The notes beneath the pieces were generated by a model. The model saw only the letters and a program-made list of their open reading frames with translations. It did no database searches and had not been told where the DNA came from. DNA of 64,000 nucleotides from positions 186,001-250,000 of the forward strand of contig DFBJ01000013.1 of assembly GCA_002366565.1 (NCBI GenBank). Direction: 5' to 3'. The stretch comes from Bacteriovoracaceae bacterium UBA3083 (lineage in GTDB: Bacteria; Bdellovibrionota; Bacteriovoracia; Bacteriovoracales; Bacteriovoracaceae). Made by a program: the position numbers and the translations under genes. Positions 60,397 through 64,000 of this stretch are shown in pieces; within the stretch, counting starts at the first letter, position 1; each line of letters begins with the position of its first letter.

Positions 60397-60421
60397 AGAA
60401 GTCAACTAATTGATGACTTCT
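60397..60421 (-). terminator. Hairpin overlapping the thiI stop
   Basis: AGAAGTCA (60397-60404) and TGACTTCT (60414-60421) pair perfectly across a 9-base loop; the stop codon of thiI lies in the loop. On the minus strand the next bases are GC-mixed, then four to five T appear later. It could end the thiI transcript weakly. Confidence 0.35.
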
Positions 60422-61611
60422 TCACACTCACCTAATACATCGATTCGGTAAACCTCAGACTCATCAAGTGCCTTCTCCATTAGCTTTGTATAGTCAAACT
60501 CCATAGAGTAGTTTCTCATATAAACATAATCTGCCTTAATCACAGGATGCTTAGGAGAAAAAAGGCTACAAGCATCATCATGAGGTATTACTGAAATATC
60601 ATGAGTGCCAATTTTTTGAGATAGTCTGATGATTTCAATCTTATTAAAACCGACTAAAGGCCTCAAGATCATTTTCTCTGAGAACTTATCCATCACAGAC
60701 ATATTTTGCATTGTCTGACTCGAAACTTGTCCTAGAGCATCACCAGTTACAATGGCCTGTGCTTTTACTCGACGAGCAAGTAAATTTGCAGTTTCAACCA
60801 TATACTTTCTAAAAAGAATTGTTCTATATTCTTCATAACAATCTTTAGCTATTGTATTTTGAATTTCTCCAAACGGAACAACCCAAAGTCTACAACCTTT
60901 TTGAAACTGACCTAGCACGCTACAGATACTAAGAATTTTCTCCTTAACCTCTTCTCCAACATATGGGTAAGCATAAAAGAAAATAAAGTCTTGTTTGCAT
61001 CCACGCTTAGACATCATATAACTAGCAACTGGAGAATCAAATCCACCAGAGATCATTGTGATCACATGTCCACTACTCGATACAGGTAGACCACCTGTGG
61101 CCTTTAGCTTTTCAGTTGAAATGAAAATATTATCTTGCATAACTTTAACATCAATCATGATCTCAGGATTTCTCACATCTACTTTTAATTGAGAAAATTC
61201 TTTAAGTAGAAAGTGACCAAGTTCTCTTTGGAGGTCCATCGAACCATATGGAAATGTCTTATCAACACGCTTACATCTAACTTTAAAAGTTGTTATTTTT
61301 TCACCTAGCTCACCCTTAAGCTTTTCTACAATAGTAGGAAGAATTAAACCCTTTTCACGTTCAATACTAATAGCCGGCTGAACCGTTGATACACCTGGAA
61401 CTTTCGCTAATGAATTAATACAGTCTTTAGAAAATCCAGTCTCTGATTCAGCAACAAGCCTCTGTTGATCATTTTTAATACGAACTTTTTCTTCAGTATT
61501 ATGAGCTTTAATAACTAGGTGAACATGCTCCCTCAATGTTTTGAAGTAATGCTTTCTATTCTTACCTTTAAGCCAAAGTTCGTCGATATTTACAATTAAG
61601 TGCTTATACAT
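60406..61611 (-). CDS. thiI: tRNA 4-thiouridine synthase ThiI (without rhodanese domain)
   Basis: A 401-residue ThiI. Parts in order: N-terminal ferredoxin-like part and THUMP domain (about 60-165), then the PP-loop ATP pyrophosphatase domain with S-G-G-F-D-S-P-V-A-S-Y at about 183-193, and V-T-G-D-A-L-G-Q-V-S-S-Q-T. A conserved Cys (C348, in D-A-C-S-L-F-S-P-K-H-P) is the partner of the E. coli C344 position. It ends there, lacking the C-terminal rhodanese domain of E. coli ThiI, like Bacillus ThiI. It makes s4U8 in tRNA from a persulfide donor. It lies 12 bases after the cysteine desulfurase gene on the same strand. Confidence 0.92.
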   Translation of the reverse strand: MYKHLIVNIDELWLKGKNRKHYFKTLREHVHLVIKAHNTEEKVRIKNDQQRLVAESETGFSKDCINSLAKVPGVSTVQPAISIEREKGLILPTIVEKLKGELGEKITTFKVRCKRVDKTFPYGSMDLQRELGHFLLKEFSQLKVDVRNPEIMIDVKVMQDNIFISTEKLKATGGLPVSSSGHVITMISGGFDSPVASYMMSKRGCKQDFIFFYAYPYVGEEVKEKILSICSVLGQFQKGCRLWVVPFGEIQNTIAKDCYEEYRTILFRKYMVETANLLARRVKAQAIVTGDALGQVSSQTMQNMSVMDKFSEKMILRPLVGFNKIEIIRLSQKIGTHDISVIPHDDACSLFSPKHPVIKADYVYMRNYSMEFDYTKLMEKALDESEVYRIDVLGECEEVIN

Positions 61612-61623
61612 ATTTTAATCCTA

Positions 61624-62748
61624 TTATAATCTTTTTATATCTTTAATAATATTTGAAATCTCTTTAACAAATGTAGCAACATCATCTGCAGAAGTTTCTT
61701 TGGAAAAAGAAATTCTCAAAACAAACTTGTGTTTAGATTGATCGATCTTCATTGCATTGAATCCAGCATTAAATCCCTTAGCTTTAGAAGAGCATGCTGA
61801 AGAACTCGCAACAAAGATATTTTTCATTTCCAAATGTCTAAGTACAATATCACTTGAGATCTCTGGAAGTAGAAAACTTAGTATGTAGGGAGATGTATCT
61901 TCTAAGGAAAAAGGAAATGTAATTCCCAAGTTAGAGTTCTTTAACTCCTCTCTTATAAGAGAGTTAATCTTTTTTACTTTTGAGAAGTTGGTATCTAAGT
62001 CTTGAAGCCCTACTGTAATAGCTTCACAGAAAGAAAGAATAAGAGGAGTATTTACTGTTGAAGATCTTAGTCCAAACTCATGACCTCCGCCGTGAAGTTG
62101 AATCTGTAACTCTACTCCACTTTTTATAAATAAAGCTCCAATTCCCTTAGGGGCTCCTATCTTATGACCTGAAATAGTATAACTATCAATATAGTCAGAG
62201 AGATTGATATCAACCTTAGTTAATGCCTGAACACCATCGATATGAAAGTGAATTCCCGGGAACAAGTCTTTGGCCTTCTTTGCTAAAGACAAAATATCAT
62301 ATCGGTTTCCACTTTGATTATTTACATGACTTAAAACTACTAGTTTTGAGTCTTTATCTAAAGAACCTAGAAATGAATCTTCATCAATAATTCCACCGTC
62401 TAGAAGTGGAATTTCAACTAACTGAGAATTTAAACTTTTCACTGGTTCAGTTGTTGAAGGATGATCTCCTAGTGAATAATGAACTCGATCTGTATCTGAT
62501 AAATCTAGCCCCTTAATTGCTAAGTTATTAGCCTCTGTCGCAGAAGAGAGAAATATTAAGTTATCTTTCTTTGAAGCTTTCAAGGCCTTCAAAGTTACTA
62601 GCCTGGCCCTTTCTACTTTTTTCATAGAAGCCTTTCCAAGCTTATGAGCCGCTGATGGATTAGCAAAGTCCTCACGAAGGGAGTTAATATATATATTTAG
62701 GGCACTTTCAACTACTGGAGTTGATGCTGCATGATCGAGATAAATCAT
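61624..62748 (-). CDS. Cysteine desulfurase (NifS/IscS family), likely donor for ThiI
   Basis: A 374-residue PLP enzyme: Y-L-D-H-A-A-S-T-P-V at the start, A-T-E-A-N-N-L-A-I-K, H-I-D-G-V-Q-A, PLP-binding Lys K196 in S-G-H-K-I-G-A-P-K-G, R-S-S-T-V-N-T-P and catalytic C319 in S-S-S-A-C-S-S. The mobile-loop form matches group I (IscS/NifZ-like) enzymes. Placed directly upstream of a rhodanese-less thiI, it resembles the NifZ-ThiI pair of Bacillus. No iscU, hscA or other iron-sulfur assembly genes adjoin, so it is unlikely to be the main IscS. AAGGAA precedes the ATG. Confidence 0.9.
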   Translation of the reverse strand: MIYLDHAASTPVVESALNIYINSLREDFANPSAAHKLGKASMKKVERARLVTLKALKASKKDNLIFLSSATEANNLAIKGLDLSDTDRVHYSLGDHPSTTEPVKSLNSQLVEIPLLDGGIIDEDSFLGSLDKDSKLVVLSHVNNQSGNRYDILSLAKKAKDLFPGIHFHIDGVQALTKVDINLSDYIDSYTISGHKIGAPKGIGALFIKSGVELQIQLHGGGHEFGLRSSTVNTPLILSFCEAITVGLQDLDTNFSKVKKINSLIREELKNSNLGITFPFSLEDTSPYILSFLLPEISSDIVLRHLEMKNIFVASSSACSSKAKGFNAGFNAMKIDQSKHKFVLRISFSKETSADDVATFVKEISNIIKDIKRL

Positions 62749-62935
62749 TCAAATTCCTTACTTTTTTGATGGGCCATCATGCCCTAACTAACACCCAATG
62801 TCAAAAACAGAATCGGCTACAAATACCATAATAATAAATTGAATTAATTGCATTTTAACAGCTACAATTGCGGGAGTTACTTAGCGCTCAAGAATTAGAT
62901 CCCTAAGAACATAATAGCATCAAAAGGATATGCAA

Positions 62936-63385
62936 ATGGCACAAAAAGAGCTCAAAATAATAGGATGGAGAGAGTACTGCTCTCTTCCACTTCTAAATAC
63001 TGATAAAATAAAAGTTAAAGTAGACTCAGGAGCAAAGACCTCTTCCCTACACGCTTTTGATTTAAAGATATACTCAAGACTAGGTAAAGACTTTGTTAAG
63101 TTTAATGTTCATACGGAAAGTAATAAGAAAGAAATATCTATTCCCTGTAAGGCAAAAGTTCTAGAGTATAGAAATATAAAGAGCTCAAACGGCCAAGTTG
63201 AAAGAAGACCTGTTATTGAAACAACAATAAACCTATTAGGTGAAACATGGACAATAGAGTTAACATTAACAAATAGAGATGAAATGGGATTTAAAATGCT
63301 CTTAGGAAGAGAGGCCATTAAGAATCGCTTTCTTATAAATGTAGCAAAATCTTTTTATAGTAATAAGAAAGGAACGAAGAAATGA
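62936..63385 (+). CDS. rimB: RimB-like retropepsin-fold aspartic protease (RimK/LysX-associated)
   Basis: About 149 residues of the COG4067 ('ATP-dependent zinc protease'/RimB) family, a retropepsin-like fold. The active Asp is in V-D-S-G-A-K-T-S-S-L-H-A; F-K-M-L-L-G-R-E-A and N-V-A-K-S-F are the conserved end. Partner of RimK: it trims the poly-glutamate tails RimK adds to ribosomal protein S6. Start chosen at ATG 62936, eight bases after AAAAGGA; an ATG two codons earlier is too close to that site. It overlaps rimK by four bases (ATGA). RNA polymerase must start within the 187-base divergent region. Confidence 0.82.
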   Translation: MAQKELKIIGWREYCSLPLLNTDKIKVKVDSGAKTSSLHAFDLKIYSRLGKDFVKFNVHTESNKKEISIPCKAKVLEYRNIKSSNGQVERRPVIETTINLLGETWTIELTLTNRDEMGFKMLLGREAIKNRFLINVAKSFYSNKKGTKK

Positions 63386-64000
63386 AACTAGCCATCCTAT
63401 CAAGAGAAAAGAATAACTACAGCACAAGAAGGCTCGTAGAGGCGTGTAAAGCAAGAGGACATGAAGTAAAAGTTCTTAATACACTTAAGTTCGCACTGGA
63501 TCTTGAAGAGGGTGATCCTGACCTCTACTACAAGCAGAAGAGATTAAGTCATTACGATGCTATTTTACCAAGAGTCGGAGCATCAATTACTTACTTTGGA
63601 ACAGCTGTTGTAAGACAATTTCAAGCAATGGATGTTTACTCCGTAAATACAGCTGATGGTATCTTAAACTCAAGAGATAAACTAAGAAGTTTTCAAATTC
63701 TTAGTAAGCATCATATTGGTCTGCCATACACAACATTTGTAAAAGATAAGAAAGATATTATTCCAGCAATTAATCGAATAGGGGGAGCTCCTGTCGTTAT
63801 TAAACTACTCGAAGGAACTCAGGGTGTTGGTGTTCTTTTAGCACACACTATGGAATCGGCAACTTCTATAATTGAGCTACTTCAAAGTCAGAAACAAAAT
63901 ATTTTAGTTCAAAAATTTATAGCTGAAAGTAAGGGACGAGATATCAGAGCTATTGTTGTTGGAGATCAAGTAATAGCAGCAATGAGAAGAGTTGCACAAG
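63382..64000 (+). CDS. rimK: RimK ATP-grasp glutamate ligase (3' end outside window)
   Basis: A frame opens at ATG 63382 (overlapping rimB) and runs to the end of the window, giving the first 206 residues. They match RimK: M-K-L-A-I-L-S-R-E, A-I-L-P-R-V-G-A-S-I-T-Y-F-G, the start of the ATP-grasp domain S-R-D-K-L-R-S-F-Q-I-L and P-V-V-I-K-L-L-E-G-T-Q-G-V-G-V-L, then V-Q-K-F-I-A-E-S-K-G-R-D-I-R. RimK adds glutamates to the C-terminus of ribosomal protein S6. Roughly 90 more residues, including the metal site, should lie beyond the window. Confidence 0.93.
   Translation, partial: MKLAILSREKNNYSTRRLVEACKARGHEVKVLNTLKFALDLEEGDPDLYYKQKRLSHYDAILPRVGASITYFGTAVVRQFQAMDVYSVNTADGILNSRDKLRSFQILSKHHIGLPYTTFVKDKKDIIPAINRIGGAPVVIKLLEGTQGVGVLLAHTMESATSIIELLQSQKQNILVQKFIAESKGRDIRAIVVGDQVIAAMRRVAQ

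Overview
The window is ordinary chromosomal DNA from a low-GC (roughly one third G+C by eye), AGA-rich Gram-negative bacterium. Its gene mix includes many lipobox proteins, a sheath-type short flagellin, PilT, a full pst-phoU-phoBR operon, a long Prc protease, several L,D-transpeptidase/lytic enzymes and stand-alone receiver proteins. This fits the predatory Bdellovibrionota, most likely Bacteriovoracales (Halobacteriovorax/Bacteriovorax-like). That placement is inference; there is no rRNA to confirm it. I see no rRNA, tRNA, CRISPR array, insertion sequence, integrase or prophage.

Layout. 1-6.3 kb: the end of a probable zinc-peptidase gene, a Ddl-like ATP-grasp ligase, a receiver protein, a START-domain protein, a TatD-like nuclease, TcdA (tRNA t6A cyclisation), a trypsin-like lipoprotein protease and a small membrane protein whose ribosome binding site lies in a hairpin. 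6.3-11.5 kb: a putative zinc-ribbon protein, a long U32 (RlhA-like) protein and a CocE/S15-type hydrolase lipoprotein. 11.8-17 kb: a compact chaperone-usher pilus operon with two DUF4402-type subunits (pilin, chaperone, usher, minor subunit), next to another receiver protein. 17-24.4 kb: a second ATP-grasp protein, an NlpC/P60-like protein, a nitroreductase, a three-gene coupled operon (small Cys-rich secreted protein, MFS carrier, metallophosphoesterase), an L,D-transpeptidase and endonuclease I. 24.5-29.9 kb: dppABCDF. 30-35.2 kb: hypothetical proteins, a degenerate HD-GYP protein, a small strongly translated protein and gamma-glutamyltransferase. 35.4-42.3 kb: pstSCAB-phoU-phoB-phoR. 42.3-50 kb: flagellin, a ribosome hibernation factor, ExbB/ExbD, a glycosyltransferase, an MltD-like transglycosylase, a lipoprotein and an outer membrane barrel. 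50-57 kb: a dipeptide epimerase, a membrane J-protein coupled to an adenosine-deaminase-like hydrolase, a heptosyltransferase-family protein, a papain-like protease and PilT. 57-64 kb: Prc with two small downstream genes, ThiI with a neighbouring cysteine desulfurase, and RimB-RimK running off the end of the window.

Functional themes. Several genes suit growth on prey or environmental peptides and murein: dipeptide importer, Ala-Glu-type epimerase, gamma-glutamyltransferase, MltD, L,D-transpeptidase and secreted proteases and nuclease. The most distinctive blocks are the DUF4402 chaperone-usher operon, the J-protein/ADA-like pair, the RBS-masking hairpin at 5833-5873, and the dense packing: 7 of 13 convergent gene pairs overlap at their 3' ends, four of them by exactly the four bases of two interlocked stop codons. 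I did not find a clearly new multi-gene defence or mobile system. Start codons were reassigned from the longest open frame wherever a Shine-Dalgarno sequence or signal peptide favoured another position.
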